Below are positions 25,964-35,909 of a stretch of DNA of 36,726 nt, one piece after another (within the stretch, counting starts at the first letter, position 1; every line of letters starts with the position of its first letter). Below the pieces are notes generated by a model that saw only the letters and a program-made list of their open reading frames with translations, was not told the DNA's origin and did not search any database. The translations under genes were made by a program, and so were the position numbers. The stretch lies in contig CAIWKC010000148.1 of NCBI GenBank assembly GCA_903913145.1, positions 1 to 36,726 of the forward strand. The letters are read 5' to 3'. The stretch is from an uncultured Gallionellaceae bacterium (GTDB lineage Bacteria; Pseudomonadota; Gammaproteobacteria; Burkholderiales; Gallionellaceae).

Positions 25964-26719
25964 ATGATCAGCTACGAGTTTCCTCTAAATGAACGCGTGC
26001 GCACACTATTGCGACTGGAGGATCTCTTCACTCGAATTGAAACACTGATTGCACGTTCAGACAGCATAGATCATCATTGTGCGCTCGGGGTTCTGTTTGA
26101 GTTACTCGAAGTTGCAGCGCGTGCAGACCTCAAGTCGGATCTGCTGCAAGAACTTGAACGACAAAAAAAAATCCTTTCTGCTTTACATTCAAATCCTGAG
26201 ATATCTGAAGATGCACTGGAGGTTATCCTAAATAGCATAGACATTGCCAGCACTGATTTATTGGCTATGAGCGGCAAGATCGGCCAACATTTGCGTGACA
26301 ATGAATGGCTAATGGGCATTAAGCAGCGTGCTTGCATTCCCGGCGGCGTATGTGAATTCGATCTCCCTTCCTACCATTATTGGCATCACCAGAGCAGTGA
26401 AATCCGACGCGCCCACTTATCTTCCTGGCTAAATCCAATGTTGCCCCTTCGCGAGGGTCTGTCCATCGTACTTAAACTATTGCGCGAAAGTGGCAAAGTG
26501 CATCACTTCACTGCTTTTCGCGGCAGTTTTCAACAGATGCAAGGCGGAAAAATAGCTCAAATGCTGTGCGTACACATCAACAAATCTTTACCCTGCTTAC
26601 CCGAAATAAGTGCCAACAAATACGCGCTGAATGTTCGTTTTGTTGCAGCCAATTACGCGGCCAAAACCACGCTTTATGATCAGGATGTTCCGTTCGACCT
26701 GACTTTCTGTTCTCTGTAA
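25964..26719 (+). CDS. zapD: Cell division protein ZapD
   Basis: The 251-residue protein has the ZapD (YacF) N-terminus [21 protein letters not shown] and the conserved [14 protein letters not shown] segment at mid-length. ZapD bundles and cross-links FtsZ filaments in the cytoplasmic ring. Identification rests on these segments, length and the coaE-zapD-yacG order. The stop overlaps the yacG start in TAATG. Confidence 0.93.
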   Translation: MISYEFPLNERVRTLLRLEDLFTRIETLIARSDSIDHHCALGVLFELLEVAARADLKSDLLQELERQKKILSALHSNPEISEDALEVILNSIDIASTDLLAMSGKIGQHLRDNEWLMGIKQRACIPGGVCEFDLPSYHYWHHQSSEIRRAHLSSWLNPMLPLREGLSIVLKLLRESGKVHHFTAFRGSFQQMQGGKIAQMLCVHINKSLPCLPEISANKYALNVRFVAANYAAKTTLYDQDVPFDLTFCSL

Positions 26720-26913
26720 TGACAAATATAAATAAGGCACCGGTTGTTACTTGCCCACAATGCGGCAAGGAACACGTCTGGAACACCGCCAATCGTTATC
26801 GTCCATTTTGCAGCGAACGCTGCAAAATGATTGATTTGGGCAAATGGGCAAACGAAGAATATCGCGTAGAACAACGCGAACAGGAATTATCGGACGACGA
26901 TCACCACGCTTGA
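26719..26913 (+). CDS. yacG: DNA gyrase inhibitor YacG (zinc-finger protein)
   Basis: This 64-residue protein carries the four zinc cysteines in [10 protein letters not shown] and [13 protein letters not shown], followed by the KWANEEYRV helix typical of YacG. YacG binds GyrB and inhibits gyrase. It is coupled to zapD by a one-base overlap of stop and start. Its last 13 bases overlap the end of the converging Nudix gene. Confidence 0.93.
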   Translation: MTNINKAPVVTCPQCGKEHVWNTANRYRPFCSERCKMIDLGKWANEEYRVEQREQELSDDDHHA

Positions 26914-27893
26914 CGCAATAAAGAAATGCCGTGAGCGCCATGTTGCCACGCCGTCTCCATGTCATTCTGCGTCAAACCGCCCAAGGCATAGATCGGAATA
27001 GTTGAAGCAGCCGAGATTGCTGCAAAACTTTTCCAGCCCAGATGCTTCGACCCAGGATGAGATTGGGTCGGCATCACAGGACTCAGCAGCGCAAAGTCAC
27101 AACCTAACTTTTCCGCTTGGCGTAACTCTTCGGCACTGTGGCAAGAAGCCCCGCACCAGTCCAGGGGCGGACGTTCGGATAATTCGGCAAGTTGCGTCGC
27201 GGTTAATTGCACACCGTCAGCGCCTACTTCTTGTGCCAGCACTATATCACCATTGAGCAATACCATTGCACCGCGTGCGTGTGCCAGTTCGATCACACGT
27301 AGCGCAAGTTCACGCAACTTACCGCGAGGGAGACTTTTTTCGCGTAATTGCACCAAACGCAGACCGACATCCAGCTTGGCTTGCAGACTGACTAGAAATG
27401 GCTCAATTCCGAGCTCGGCAGCATTACTGATGGCGTATAGGGTAGGCAATTCCAAAGCACGCAAGATGGGCGCATTGGCGGGAAGTATCGGAGACACCGA
27501 AACCTGCCCTTCTTCACTCCGGGGGGAGATTAGGGAGTGCGTGAAACTTGCTTTTTCTTGCCAGGCAAACTCCTGCCCCTCATGTGGATGTAATTCTCCA
27601 CTCCATGCGGTCACCCGAAAAAAATTCAATTTCACTGTCGCATGCGGATATGTAAATGCCCGTGTGAGCCAAGGATAAGCTTTTTCAACAATGATCCCTA
27701 ATTCCTCGTGCAATTCTCTCACCAATGCATCACGTGCTGTCTCTCCAGGCTCGACTTTGCCTCCGGGAAATTCCCAATATCCAGCCCATATTTTGTCGGG
27801 GGGACGTTGGGCCAGGAGGAAGGAACCATCGGGACGCTGCAAGACAGCGGCAGAAACTTCGACTATTTTTGTTTTTTCTATTCGCGTGCTCAA
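26901..27893 (-). CDS. Nudix hydrolase fused to a thiamine-phosphate-synthase-like domain
   Basis: The 330-residue protein has a MutT-type Nudix domain (about 1-135) with the full box [20 protein letters not shown] continuing EELGI, and an N-terminal substrate region [15 protein letters not shown] ThiE/TenI-like TIM-barrel domain follows (about 150-330), with [24 protein letters not shown] and [11 protein letters not shown]. The Nudix half probably removes 8-oxo-dGTP or another damaged nucleotide. The second half lacks an assured thiamine role, as is common in this fusion found across betaproteobacteria. It converges on yacG with a 13-base overlap of the two coding ends. Confidence 0.9.
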   Translation of the reverse strand: MSTRIEKTKIVEVSAAVLQRPDGSFLLAQRPPDKIWAGYWEFPGGKVEPGETARDALVRELHEELGIIVEKAYPWLTRAFTYPHATVKLNFFRVTAWSGELHPHEGQEFAWQEKASFTHSLISPRSEEGQVSVSPILPANAPILRALELPTLYAISNAAELGIEPFLVSLQAKLDVGLRLVQLREKSLPRGKLRELALRVIELAHARGAMVLLNGDIVLAQEVGADGVQLTATQLAELSERPPLDWCGASCHSAEELRQAEKLGCDFALLSPVMPTQSHPGSKHLGWKSFAAISAASTIPIYALGGLTQNDMETAWQHGAHGISLLRQAW

Positions 27894-27940
27894 GATTTCA
27901 GCTTTAAATTTAGGTTGGGTAGGGGCGCCAATATCTCAAC

Positions 27941-28795
27941 CTATATTTTCCCGCACCAATCCTTCGCAAACTGACCCGCTACTCTCCCGCTGCGCGAACC
28001 TCTCATCAACGACCACTGTAACGCAGCAGTGCGTACTTCATCAGTAAGGCCCTGCTTCCAGCCATGATGGGCCAGCCAATGTGCAGCCACAGCCAGATAT
28101 TCATCTTGCGAAAAAGGGTAGAACGAAATCCACAAGCCGAATCTCTCAGACAGTGAAACCTTCTCCTCCACACTTTCAGCCGGATGAACTTCGTCACCAA
28201 CATGTTTGGCGGCAAGATTGTCCTGCATGTAATCCGGCATCAGGTGACGTCGATTGGAGGTGGCGTAGATGAGCAGATTGTCGGAGAAGGCGACCAGATC
28301 ACCGTCCAGAGCGGCTTTGAGCGCCTGATAGCCGGGTTCGTCGGCGCTAAAGGAAAGGTCATCGCAATAGAGAATGAAGCGCTCTGCACGCCCCTGCACC
28401 AAACCAACGATTTGCGATAGATCAACCAAGCCTTGTTTGTCGATTTGAATAACGCGCAAATTCTGCCCGGCAAATTCGTTCAGCAACGCTTTCACCAACG
28501 ACGATTTGCCTGTGCCGCGTGCGCCTGAAAGCAACACGTTGTTTGCCGTACCGCCACGCACAAATTGCAGGGTATTTTGCTGAATACGTTGTTTCTGATC
28601 GTCGATGCCATGAAGGTCGTCTAGGGCGATCCGCTGGAAATTCGGCACGGGAAGCAAGGTACGTTGCTGATGATCCCAACGAAAAGCGGCGGCTGACTGC
28701 CAATCCGGCGTTATTGGTTGTGCACCGGGCAACACCCTTTCAAGGCGGGCAAGCAGGCCTTCTGCCCGGGTGAGGAAGTAGTCGAGTTTATCCAT
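27941..28795 (-). CDS. DUF815-family AAA+ ATPase
   Basis: The 284-residue protein has an N-terminal helical region (about 1-75), Walker A SGARGTGKSSLVKALL (about 110-125), the Walker B-like FILYCDDLSF (about 161-170) and a sensor region YATSNRRHLMP. These match the conserved DUF815 P-loop proteins, whose cellular role is unknown. It lies 47 bases downstream of the Nudix/ThiE gene's region and upstream of it on the same strand, in the same neighbourhood as argJ as in other betaproteobacteria. Confidence 0.88.
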   Translation of the reverse strand: MDKLDYFLTRAEGLLARLERVLPGAQPITPDWQSAAAFRWDHQQRTLLPVPNFQRIALDDLHGIDDQKQRIQQNTLQFVRGGTANNVLLSGARGTGKSSLVKALLNEFAGQNLRVIQIDKQGLVDLSQIVGLVQGRAERFILYCDDLSFSADEPGYQALKAALDGDLVAFSDNLLIYATSNRRHLMPDYMQDNLAAKHVGDEVHPAESVEEKVSLSERFGLWISFYPFSQDEYLAVAAHWLAHHGWKQGLTDEVRTAALQWSLMRGSRSGRVAGQFAKDWCGKI

Positions 28796-28813
28796 TACTC
28801 AAAACCTTTTTTT

Positions 28814-28922
28814 CCGCAGATTCTTGCAGATTAAAACCCAAGACCATTGGGCTATTGAATAGCACTTAAACGACCGCGAACTATGTATGTACTTAATCTG
28901 CGTGAATCTGCAAAATCTGCGG
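28814..28922. repeat. CGCAGATT-type inverted repeat between argJ and the DUF815 gene
   Basis: CCGCAGATTCTTGCAGATTAA (28814-28834, in part) pairs imperfectly with TTAATCTGCG...AATCTGCGG (28893-28922), whose reverse complement has the unit CGCAGATT three times with variations. The arms are 58 bases apart. Units of this kind occur as degenerate intergenic repeats in many bacteria. It fills most of the 137-base gap, and no other feature was seen there. Confidence 0.6.
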
Positions 28923-28932
28923 ACGAATATTT

Positions 28933-30150
28933 TTAGCTTCTATAACTCGCGTTGATCTTCACGTAGTCGTAAGAGAAATCGCATGTCCACAGCGTGGCAT
29001 TCAAGGCGCCCCGATTCAGAACCACACGGATAGTGATGTCGCATTGCTGCATCACACGCTGGCCGTCAGCTTCCTGATAGCTGGCAGCTCGTCCGCCATT
29101 CTCTGCAACCAGAACATCATCAAGATAAAGTTTCAGTGTTTCAACATTGAGGTCGCTTACGCCCGCATAACCAATTGCTGCGAGAATTCTCCCCAAGTTC
29201 GGATCTGACGCGAAGAAAGCAGTTTTAACCAGTGGCGAGTGAGCTATTGCGTAGCCTATTTTTTTGCACTCGACCTCGTCTTTTCCGCCCTCTACCTGGA
29301 TAGTGATGAATTTTGTTGCACCTTCGCCATCGCGCACGATAGCTTGCGCCAGTATTGTCGCTACTTCGGTAACCGCGACTTGCATTGCGGAGAGGTTGGA
29401 CTCATTGATGCTGACTCCGCTCTTGCCTGAAGCTATGAGCATTAGCGAGTCATTGGTGGAGGTGTCACCATCGACGGTGATGCAGTTGAATGAACGGTTT
29501 GCCGCTTCACTCACGATTAGTTGTAAAAGCGGTTGCGGAATTGCTGCATCGGTAGCGATGTAGCCAAGCATAGTCGCCATGTTTGGGTGAATCATGCCGG
29601 AGCCTTTGGACATGCCGGTTACGGTAATAGTCTTTCCACCAATCTGAACTTGGCGCGAGACGGCCTTGGCCACGATGTCGGTGGTCATGATTGCCTGTGA
29701 TGCATCGAACCAATTGTCTGCTTTCAAATTGGCAATCGCCTGCGGTAATCCGGCAATAATCTTTTCCACCGGCAATGGTTCCATGATAACGCCAGTGGAA
29801 TATGGAAGCACTTGTTCAGGTGCAAAACCCAATAATCTTGCAAGTTCTGCACAGGTCTTGAGAGCTGCGGCCAAGCCTTGTTCACCCGTTCCAGCATTTG
29901 CATTGCCTGTATTGACAAGCAGTGCACGAATGCCTTTATTTTCCGCCAGGTGTTTTTTTGCAACGATGACCGGGGCTGCGCAAAATCGGTTTGTGGTGAA
30001 TACACCCGCAACGGTCGTGCCTTCTTCCAGTTTGATCACCAGCAGATCTTTACGATCAACCCGCTTAATTCCGGCTTCAGCGATGCCCAAAGAAACGCCC
30101 GCAACGGGCAACAGATCTGCCGCAACGGGCGCTGAGAGATTCACTGGCAT
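28933..30150 (-). CDS. argJ: Bifunctional ornithine acetyltransferase / N-acetylglutamate synthase
   Basis: The 405-residue proenzyme contains the autocleavage motif [11 protein letters not shown] with the nucleophile Thr193, which splits it into alpha and beta chains. Other ArgJ features are [14 protein letters not shown] (about 79-92), the oxyanion residues in [11 protein letters not shown] and [18 protein letters not shown] in the beta chain. It transfers acetyl from N-acetylornithine to glutamate and may also use acetyl-CoA in the cyclic arginine pathway. It follows the CNB protein gene by 12 bases. Confidence 0.96.
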   Translation of the reverse strand: MPVNLSAPVAADLLPVAGVSLGIAEAGIKRVDRKDLLVIKLEEGTTVAGVFTTNRFCAAPVIVAKKHLAENKGIRALLVNTGNANAGTGEQGLAAALKTCAELARLLGFAPEQVLPYSTGVIMEPLPVEKIIAGLPQAIANLKADNWFDASQAIMTTDIVAKAVSRQVQIGGKTITVTGMSKGSGMIHPNMATMLGYIATDAAIPQPLLQLIVSEAANRSFNCITVDGDTSTNDSLMLIASGKSGVSINESNLSAMQVAVTEVATILAQAIVRDGEGATKFITIQVEGGKDEVECKKIGYAIAHSPLVKTAFFASDPNLGRILAAIGYAGVSDLNVETLKLYLDDVLVAENGGRAASYQEADGQRVMQQCDITIRVVLNRGALNATLWTCDFSYDYVKINASYRS

Positions 30151-30161
30151 GCTTGTTTCCT

Positions 30162-30659
30162 TTAGTAACGACCGTGAGTTTTATGGATGTAGTTGTTCAT
30201 TTCAACCGATTGGGTATTCATGCGGCGCACTATGCCGTGCACATGGCGCACGATACCGCGCATCACGTAATAAACGATAGCAGGCTGTGAATTCAGCAAT
30301 GATTCAAAACGTGAACGCTCCAGCACCAGCACTTTGCTGTCGGTCTTGGCAACGATGGTCGCGCTGATTTGCATTACATTGCCCCCGACAAAACCAATGA
30401 TTCCTGCGAGATCTCCCATTTGCAGCATGTGCAGGGTCATCTGTTCGCCACCAGTGGTCACTGTTGCCTCCACATCACCGCTACCTAAAATTAGCAGCGA
30501 ATCTTTTAGTGAAGTTTCACCCGGCTGGAGGATAAACTCTCCTGCTTTGTATTCGCGAATCGAAATCAAACTTGCCAGATGCTCTATCTCGGAATCGCGC
30601 AACTCTTCTGACAAAGCGGAATGACGCAGCGTATTTATTACCAGTTCATTCAATTCCAT
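30162..30659 (-). CDS. Cyclic-nucleotide-binding-domain protein without DNA-binding domain
   Basis: The 165-residue protein is one CNB/Crp-like effector domain: [17 protein letters not shown] starts the beta-roll and [16 protein letters not shown] lies where the phosphate-binding cassette would be. That cassette lacks the consensus Arg (GELALxxxxxRAA), so cyclic-nucleotide binding is doubtful. No helix-turn-helix follows; the C-terminal helix (about 120-150) may dimerise. GGGAGAATCG precedes the start. It is between secA (downstream end) and argJ, which it may be cotranscribed with. Confidence 0.8.
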   Translation of the reverse strand: MELNELVINTLRHSALSEELRDSEIEHLASLISIREYKAGEFILQPGETSLKDSLLILGSGDVEATVTTGGEQMTLHMLQMGDLAGIIGFVGGNVMQISATIVAKTDSKVLVLERSRFESLLNSQPAIVYYVMRGIVRHVHGIVRRMNTQSVEMNNYIHKTHGRY

Positions 30660-30768
30660 TCGATTCTCCCAATTCCATCGGTTGTTTCAAGCCATAAACC
30701 AATTAAAACGAATGCCGCTCAGGTTTAAGTGGCTACCTGGAATTAGGACTCTTAAAGTAGTATAGAGT

Positions 30769-33483
30769 TCAACTCAGTTTTCCATGGCACTGCTTGTATT
30801 TTTTTCCCGACCCGCATGGACAAGGATCATTGCGACCGACCTTTTCACCTGCGCGCACAAACGGCTTTTGTTCTGCCACTTCCGCTTCACCCGATGCCAA
30901 AGCTTCTTCGTAGTCTGCGTGATGATACTGCACATTTTCCGGAGCATGAGGCGCTTCAACTGCCTCTACTTCTTCGCTGCTGCGTATTTGTACATTCATC
31001 AAAGTTTGGGTCACGTCGCGCTTGATGCTGTCCAGCATGGTGGAAAACAATTCAAAAGCTTCACGTTTATATTCCTGCTTGGGGTTTTTCTGTGCGTAAC
31101 CACGCAAATGAATACCCTGGCGCAAATGATCCAGAGCAGCCAAGTGCTCTCGCCAATGGGTATCCAAACTACCCAGCATCACGATACGCTCATAACCGTG
31201 CATCACTTCATTGCCAACCGGATCTATCTTGGCCTGATATTGTTTTTGTGCAGCTTCTGCAACACGATTACGCAAGCCAGTTTCATCCAGTGCTTTATCA
31301 TGTTCCAACCATTGCGCAACGGGCAATTGCAATTGATATTCTGCAGAAAAAGCTCTTTCCAAACCAGGTGCGTCCCATTGCTCTTCCATGCTTCCAGGCG
31401 GAATATATTCTGCTATCGTATCGGATAACACTCCCGCGCGCATCGCACTTATCGTCTCGGAAATATCATCGCTTTCCAGCAATTCGTTACGCTGCTGATA
31501 AATCACTTTGCGTTGATCATTGGCTACGTCATCGTATTCGAGAATTTGTTTACGCGTGTCGAAATTGCGTGCCTCAACTTTACGCTGCGCATTTTCGATG
31601 GCCCGTGTTACCCAAACGTGCTCAATCGCCTCGCCTTCCGGCAGTTTGAACTTGTTCATAATCGCTGAAACTCTGTCCGAAGCAAAGATACGCAACAGCG
31701 GGTCTTGCAGCGACAGATAGAAGCGACTTGAACCGGGGTCACCCTGGCGTCCTGCACGTCCGCGCAATTGGTTATCCACACGCCGCGACTCATGTCGCTC
31801 GGTTCCGATTATGTGCAAGCCGCCACTGGCAACAACTTGTTCGTGAATGGGTTGCCATTCTGCACGCAATTGCGCTACACGCTGTTCACGGGTTGCCGCA
31901 TCCAGACTTTCATCCATACGTACGCGTTCAATTGGCTTTTCGACATTGCCGCCGAGTACAATGTCGGTTCCGCGACCCGCCATATTGGTGGCAATAGTGA
32001 TCATCTTGGGGCTACCCGCTTGCGCAATAATTTCAGCTTCACGCGCATGTTGCTTGGCATTCAACACCTGATGCGGTAATTTTTCCTTGTCCAGCAAATT
32101 CGACAACAACTCGGAAGTTTCAATAGACGTCGTGCCAACCAGAACGGGCTGACCGCGTTCATAGCAGTCGCGCACATCGATGATCACCGCCGTGTATTTT
32201 TCTTCAGTCGAGAGGTAGACTTTGTCCATCATATCTTTGCGCACTGTCGGACGATGCGGAGGAATGATGACAGTTTCCAAATTGTAGATAGACTGAAATT
32301 CGTAAGCTTCTGTATCCGCGGTACCGGTCATCCCGGATAATTTGTTATACATGCGGAAATAGTTCTGGAAAGTGATCGAAGCCAGAGTCTGATTCTCTTT
32401 CTGAATCGACACACCTTCTTTTGCCTCAACCGCCTGATGCAAACCGTCCGACCAGCGGCGACCAGACATCAGGCGCCCGGTGAATTCGTCCACAATAATC
32501 ACTTCGCCGTCTTGAACCACATAATGTTGATCGCGAAGATATAGAACGTGCGCACGCAATGCCGCGTATAAATGATGAATCAAAGTAATATTAGCCGGGT
32601 CATACAGGCTGCCACCGGCTGGCAAAAGTCCTGCACGTGAGAGTAACTGTTCGGCATGCTCGTGCCCTGATTCAGTTAAAAGTATCTGGTGATTTTTCTC
32701 ATCTACGCTGTAGTCCCCTTCCCCTTCCTCAACCTGCTGGCGGGTCAAACCCGGAACAATTTTGTTCATGTGCAGATACACATCAAGATTGTCTTCTGCT
32801 TGTCCGGAAATAATCAGAGGGGTACGGGCTTCATCGATCAAAATCGAATCCACTTCATCCACTACCGCAAAATTTAAACCGCGCTGGAAGCGTTCGTCCG
32901 CCTCACCTGCCATGTTGTCGCGCAGATAGTCGAAACCAAATTCGTTATTGGTACCGTAGGTAATATCGGCCGCATAGGCAGCCTGTTTGTCGGCATGATC
33001 CATATTCGACAAAATCACGCCAACTGACAAGCCGAGGAATCGATACAAGCGCCCCATCCACTCCGCATCCCGTGCCGCCAGATAATCGTTCACTGTAACG
33101 ACATGCACACCTTTGTCGGATAGCGCGTTTAGATAAGCCGGCAAAGTCGCCATCAGCGTCTTACCCTCCCCCGTGCGCATTTCAGCTATTTTGCCGTAAT
33201 GCAGCACCATACCGCCGATAAGTTGCACATCGAAATGGCGCATCTGCAATACCCGCCGCCCACCTTCGCGCACGACTGCAAACGCTTCCGGCAACAGAGC
33301 ATCTAACGTTTCACCTTGTTTAACGCGTTGCTTGAACTCTGCAGTTTTGCTTTGCAACTGTTCATCAGTCAGTGTCGCCACACTGGCTTCGATTGCATTA
33401 ATAGCGTTTACATTTAGGCGGTATTGTTTAAGCAGGCGGTCATTACGGCTACCGAATACACTTTTCAGCAATTTGGAAATCAT
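30769..33483 (-). CDS. secA: Preprotein translocase ATPase SecA
   Basis: The 904-residue protein has standard SecA length. Nucleotide-binding fold I has Walker [13 protein letters not shown] (about residues 102-113) and the [16 protein letters not shown] motif; fold II has [14 protein letters not shown] and [10 protein letters not shown]. The C-terminal SecB/lipid-binding zinc finger [14 protein letters not shown] is complete. SecA drives secretory proteins through SecYEG in complex with SecB. A terminator at 33523-33555 separates it from the upstream M23 gene, so it has its own promoter, not clearly visible to me. Confidence 0.98.
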   Translation of the reverse strand: MISKLLKSVFGSRNDRLLKQYRLNVNAINAIEASVATLTDEQLQSKTAEFKQRVKQGETLDALLPEAFAVVREGGRRVLQMRHFDVQLIGGMVLHYGKIAEMRTGEGKTLMATLPAYLNALSDKGVHVVTVNDYLAARDAEWMGRLYRFLGLSVGVILSNMDHADKQAAYAADITYGTNNEFGFDYLRDNMAGEADERFQRGLNFAVVDEVDSILIDEARTPLIISGQAEDNLDVYLHMNKIVPGLTRQQVEEGEGDYSVDEKNHQILLTESGHEHAEQLLSRAGLLPAGGSLYDPANITLIHHLYAALRAHVLYLRDQHYVVQDGEVIIVDEFTGRLMSGRRWSDGLHQAVEAKEGVSIQKENQTLASITFQNYFRMYNKLSGMTGTADTEAYEFQSIYNLETVIIPPHRPTVRKDMMDKVYLSTEEKYTAVIIDVRDCYERGQPVLVGTTSIETSELLSNLLDKEKLPHQVLNAKQHAREAEIIAQAGSPKMITIATNMAGRGTDIVLGGNVEKPIERVRMDESLDAATREQRVAQLRAEWQPIHEQVVASGGLHIIGTERHESRRVDNQLRGRAGRQGDPGSSRFYLSLQDPLLRIFASDRVSAIMNKFKLPEGEAIEHVWVTRAIENAQRKVEARNFDTRKQILEYDDVANDQRKVIYQQRNELLESDDISETISAMRAGVLSDTIAEYIPPGSMEEQWDAPGLERAFSAEYQLQLPVAQWLEHDKALDETGLRNRVAEAAQKQYQAKIDPVGNEVMHGYERIVMLGSLDTHWREHLAALDHLRQGIHLRGYAQKNPKQEYKREAFELFSTMLDSIKRDVTQTLMNVQIRSSEEVEAVEAPHAPENVQYHHADYEEALASGEAEVAEQKPFVRAGEKVGRNDPCPCGSGKKYKQCHGKLS

Positions 33484-33522
33484 GTTCTATTTTTCTTACT
33501 CTTTAAACAATTACATCAAAAT

Positions 33523-33555
33523 AAAAAAGGGTGAGGCTAATATCTCCTCACCCTT
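33523..33555 (-). terminator. Rho-independent terminator of the M23 peptidase gene
   Basis: On the minus strand AAGGGTGAGG-loop-CCTCACCCTT (33527-33555) is a perfect 10-bp stem with a 9-base loop, followed by a T-run (A-run 33523-33528). It lies 20 bases beyond the M23 stop and 40 bases before the secA start. Confidence 0.88.
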
Positions 33556-33574
33556 GTTTCAAAACCAGCGAGCA

Positions 33575-34498
33575 TCAGCTGGCAGATCTTTGTATGAAAC
33601 GTACCGGGTTTTGGGCCATGCCTTTGTATCTCACTTCAAAGTGCAAATGCGGTCCGGTGGAACGCCCGGTACTTCCCGAACGAGCAATCTCTTGCCCGCG
33701 CCGCACCATCTGTCCGACCTTGACCAGCAATTTGGAAGTATGCGCGTAGCGCGTTACAATATCTTTACCGTGATCAATCTCCACCATATTACCATATTGG
33801 GGATGGTAATCGGCATACACAACCACTCCTCCGGCTGAAGCATAAACTGCCGTGCCTTCCGGCACCATAAAGTCTACCCCTTCGTGCATGGCATTTTTTC
33901 CAGTAAACGGGTCTATGCGCCAGCCGTAGTTGGACGAATACCAGGCATCAGTTGCTGGAGCCAAAGAAGGCAACATCTTTTTAGTCAAACTGTCTTGCAT
34001 CAGCAGCGTTTCCAAAGCAACTAATTTATCGCTGCGATCGCTCACCAGTGATGTGAGGCTATTTAACTGAACATCCATGCTGCTTAGCGATACGTCAGCT
34101 TGCGTTGGCGCAGGAATATATGGTCCACCCTGTGGCGGCATTTGCTCAAACGAGAACTCCTGGGGTTTCATGCCCGTCATTTTGGCCAGACGGGCACCCA
34201 AGGTATCAAGACGCAGCAACTGCGCTTGCATCTGGCCAAGTCGCTTGGCCATTGTATCCATACTTTCATGCAGGTAAGCCTGTTGCTTTTGTTGTTCATA
34301 CTGTTGAGCACTGGCTAGCCAACTCCTCAATTCGTCACTAATTCTATTCGGCTGCAAGCGCACTATTGCATACTGGGCAGTCAACACAGCACTCACAAAA
34401 AGAGCTGATGTCAAAATAGCAAGCACAAATAAATGTACTTTAGTTAACGTAAAGCTACGCGCTTTTGCCAACCGATTGGAAACTAGAATAATATCCAC
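33575..34498 (-). CDS. M23-family metallopeptidase (LytM-type), membrane-anchored
   Basis: The ORF track's start at 34570 gives 24 implausible residues. GTG at 34498 (VDIILVSNRLAKARSF, read with Met) is preferred because AAGGAG lies about six bases upstream and it removes the overlap with dciA. The 307-residue protein has a single membrane helix (about 25-45), a coiled-coil periplasmic region (about 65-125) and a LytM domain (about 190-300) with zinc ligands HEGVDF and HLHF. It probably cleaves, or activates enzymes that cleave, peptidoglycan cross-links. It is upstream of secA, a conserved order in betaproteobacteria. Confidence 0.9.
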   Translation of the reverse strand: MDIILVSNRLAKARSFTLTKVHLFVLAILTSALFVSAVLTAQYAIVRLQPNRISDELRSWLASAQQYEQQKQQAYLHESMDTMAKRLGQMQAQLLRLDTLGARLAKMTGMKPQEFSFEQMPPQGGPYIPAPTQADVSLSSMDVQLNSLTSLVSDRSDKLVALETLLMQDSLTKKMLPSLAPATDAWYSSNYGWRIDPFTGKNAMHEGVDFMVPEGTAVYASAGGVVVYADYHPQYGNMVEIDHGKDIVTRYAHTSKLLVKVGQMVRRGQEIARSGSTGRSTGPHLHFEVRYKGMAQNPVRFIQRSAS

Positions 34499-34532
34499 AC
34501 TGTCTCCTTCTTCAATTTTTTCACTTGAAACT

Positions 34533-34961
34533 GTGCCACATCCACTAAATGCCTTTCTAAATTCCAGCAACGAACTTAATCAGCTTGCGACTAAAGCGCG
34601 GCAACTTATGGCGTTGCAACAGTTACTTGAACAGGTCATCCCGCCTTCTTTAAAACGCGGATGCCGCGTGATGCAACTCGACCAAAACACACTGACAGTA
34701 TCAGCAGAAAACGGCGCAATTGCTTCCAAACTGCGTCAAATGACAACAGAATTAGTCTCTAAATTGCACGTTATTGGAAGCGAGGTTACTTTAATTCAGG
34801 TAGTTGTGCAAGTCAGCACCCCGCCTTACATGCCACCAACCGAAAAACGTACTATCAGCCTGTCTGGCAAAACTCGGCTAGCCGAATTCGCAGAAAGCCT
34901 GAACGACTCACCGTTAAAGGATGCGCTTAACCGCTTGGCGAAGCGGCATGATCCTAATTAG
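34533..34961 (+). CDS. dciA: DUF721 protein, DciA-type replicative helicase loader
   Basis: The region NELNQLATKARQLMALQQLL followed by EQVIPPSLKRGCRVMQLDQNTLTVSAENGAIASKLRQ matches the DUF721/DciA core, a KH-like domain that loads DnaB in bacteria without DnaC. GTG at 34533 (VPHPLNAFLNSSNE, 142 residues) is chosen since it begins at the conserved N-terminal helix and leaves 34 bases to the divergent M23 start. TTG at 34476, the ORF-track start, would overlap the M23 gene and add 19 low-complexity residues. The ribosome binding site is weak in both cases. The C-terminus (about 105-142) is basic and charged. The dciA-M23-secA arrangement is typical of betaproteobacteria. Confidence 0.8.
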   Translation: MPHPLNAFLNSSNELNQLATKARQLMALQQLLEQVIPPSLKRGCRVMQLDQNTLTVSAENGAIASKLRQMTTELVSKLHVIGSEVTLIQVVVQVSTPPYMPPTEKRTISLSGKTRLAEFAESLNDSPLKDALNRLAKRHDPN

Positions 34962-35231
34962 CCTCGTCGGGACCAAGCTTCTAGTGGAGAGGCGATGGTT
35001 TAATTTAATACTAATGTTTTTCCCTTCTGCCAAATTATTTTTGCCGTTACCGCAACAAATTAAATGACAGGTATCGAGACGTTGCGGTCATTAGAAATGA
35101 CAAACAATTTAACTCTCGCTTTGGGCGGTAATAACCCAATTCGGTCATTACGCTGCGTGAATTGGTTGTCCGTTTACGGACGTTCGCAGGGGATGGCAAT
35201 CTCTATGAGGAATTCCCATATAGAGATTTAA
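34962..35231. other. Intergenic region at a synteny break, with small hairpins
   Basis: No ORF or RNA gene was seen. It contains the short palindrome GTCCGTTTACGGAC (35169-35182), two copies of GGTCATTA (around 35087 and 35143), and a hairpin AATCTCTAT...ATAGAGATT (35199-35229) directly after the stop of the minus-strand gene, which lacks a T-run and is at best a weak terminator. The mosaic look suggests decayed repeats. Confidence 0.4.
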
Positions 35232-35843
35232 CTACGAATGCGGTCCTTTTGCTTTGTGCCACTTGAGTTTTTTCTCGTCTATCATCACTCTCCAGTCAAC
35301 TTTGGTAAAAAGATAAACGAGTAGCAGAACTGCAATCTGCGTTAAAAAATAATAGACACTGAGATAATCCCCAAGAAGATTCGCATCGATATCAACGTGC
35401 TTGTAAGTCTGCTGTCCCAGAAAAATTGAACCCGAGTAGCTGACAAACCGGCCAAAAAAGAACGGAAAAGCAATTAATTTGATCGGTAACGCGGTAAGTC
35501 CGTAAGCTATATACAAGTAGTTTGAAGGTAGTGGGGTGAGTGAGTAAATAAGAAGTGCTCCTACGGTCTGGTTTTTTCTTTGCTCCAATGCGCTTTTGAT
35601 AACATCAATATTATCTTTGGCTTGTGCGGATAGAAACTTGTTTCGAATGATGTGCTGAGACAATTTTGCCAGAGTCATGCGCCCCAATGTGGAAGCAAAT
35701 GAAGCAATCAGTGCTAACGAAAGCAAGTTAAGTTCAGGGTATTTAAAACCGACGAATGAAAGAACTACCCATGTTGGAGGAGCAAATGCAGGAATGATGT
35801 TCAGTGCATAGACGGCTGCAAATACTACGATCAAATTATCCAT
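35232..35843 (-). CDS. Small VTT/SNARE-associated-like membrane protein
   Basis: The 203-residue protein has about five to six hydrophobic segments: near the N-terminus (NLIVVFAAVYALNIIPAFAP), then LLSLALIASFASTLGR, IYSLTPLPSNYLYIAYGLT, IAFPFFFGRFVSYSG and FLTQIAVLLLVYLF. The TPLPSNYLYIAYG motif with a following GRF element is reminiscent of DedA/VTT proteins, where a PxPSE-like re-entrant loop is found, but the usual glutamate is Asn here, so the assignment is tentative. VTT proteins act in lipid flipping or undecaprenyl phosphate recycling. The C-terminal tail is positively charged and cytosolic. It appears to be a single gene. Confidence 0.6.
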   Translation of the reverse strand: MDNLIVVFAAVYALNIIPAFAPPTWVVLSFVGFKYPELNLLSLALIASFASTLGRMTLAKLSQHIIRNKFLSAQAKDNIDVIKSALEQRKNQTVGALLIYSLTPLPSNYLYIAYGLTALPIKLIAFPFFFGRFVSYSGSIFLGQQTYKHVDIDANLLGDYLSVYYFLTQIAVLLLVYLFTKVDWRVMIDEKKLKWHKAKGPHS

Positions 35844-35909
35844 ACATAAATTCCAGAAAAATACCGTGTTTTACAAAACTTGGATTGGCAAAATCAAATT
35901 CCCAATTGA

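Noticed and set aside
35169-35182. GTCCGTTTACGGAC, which resembles the two joined ends (GTCCGTAA/TTACGGAC) of the element at 1135-1544.
   Set aside because: Only 6-8 bases match on each side, with no flanking duplication; chance similarity is as likely as an excision scar.
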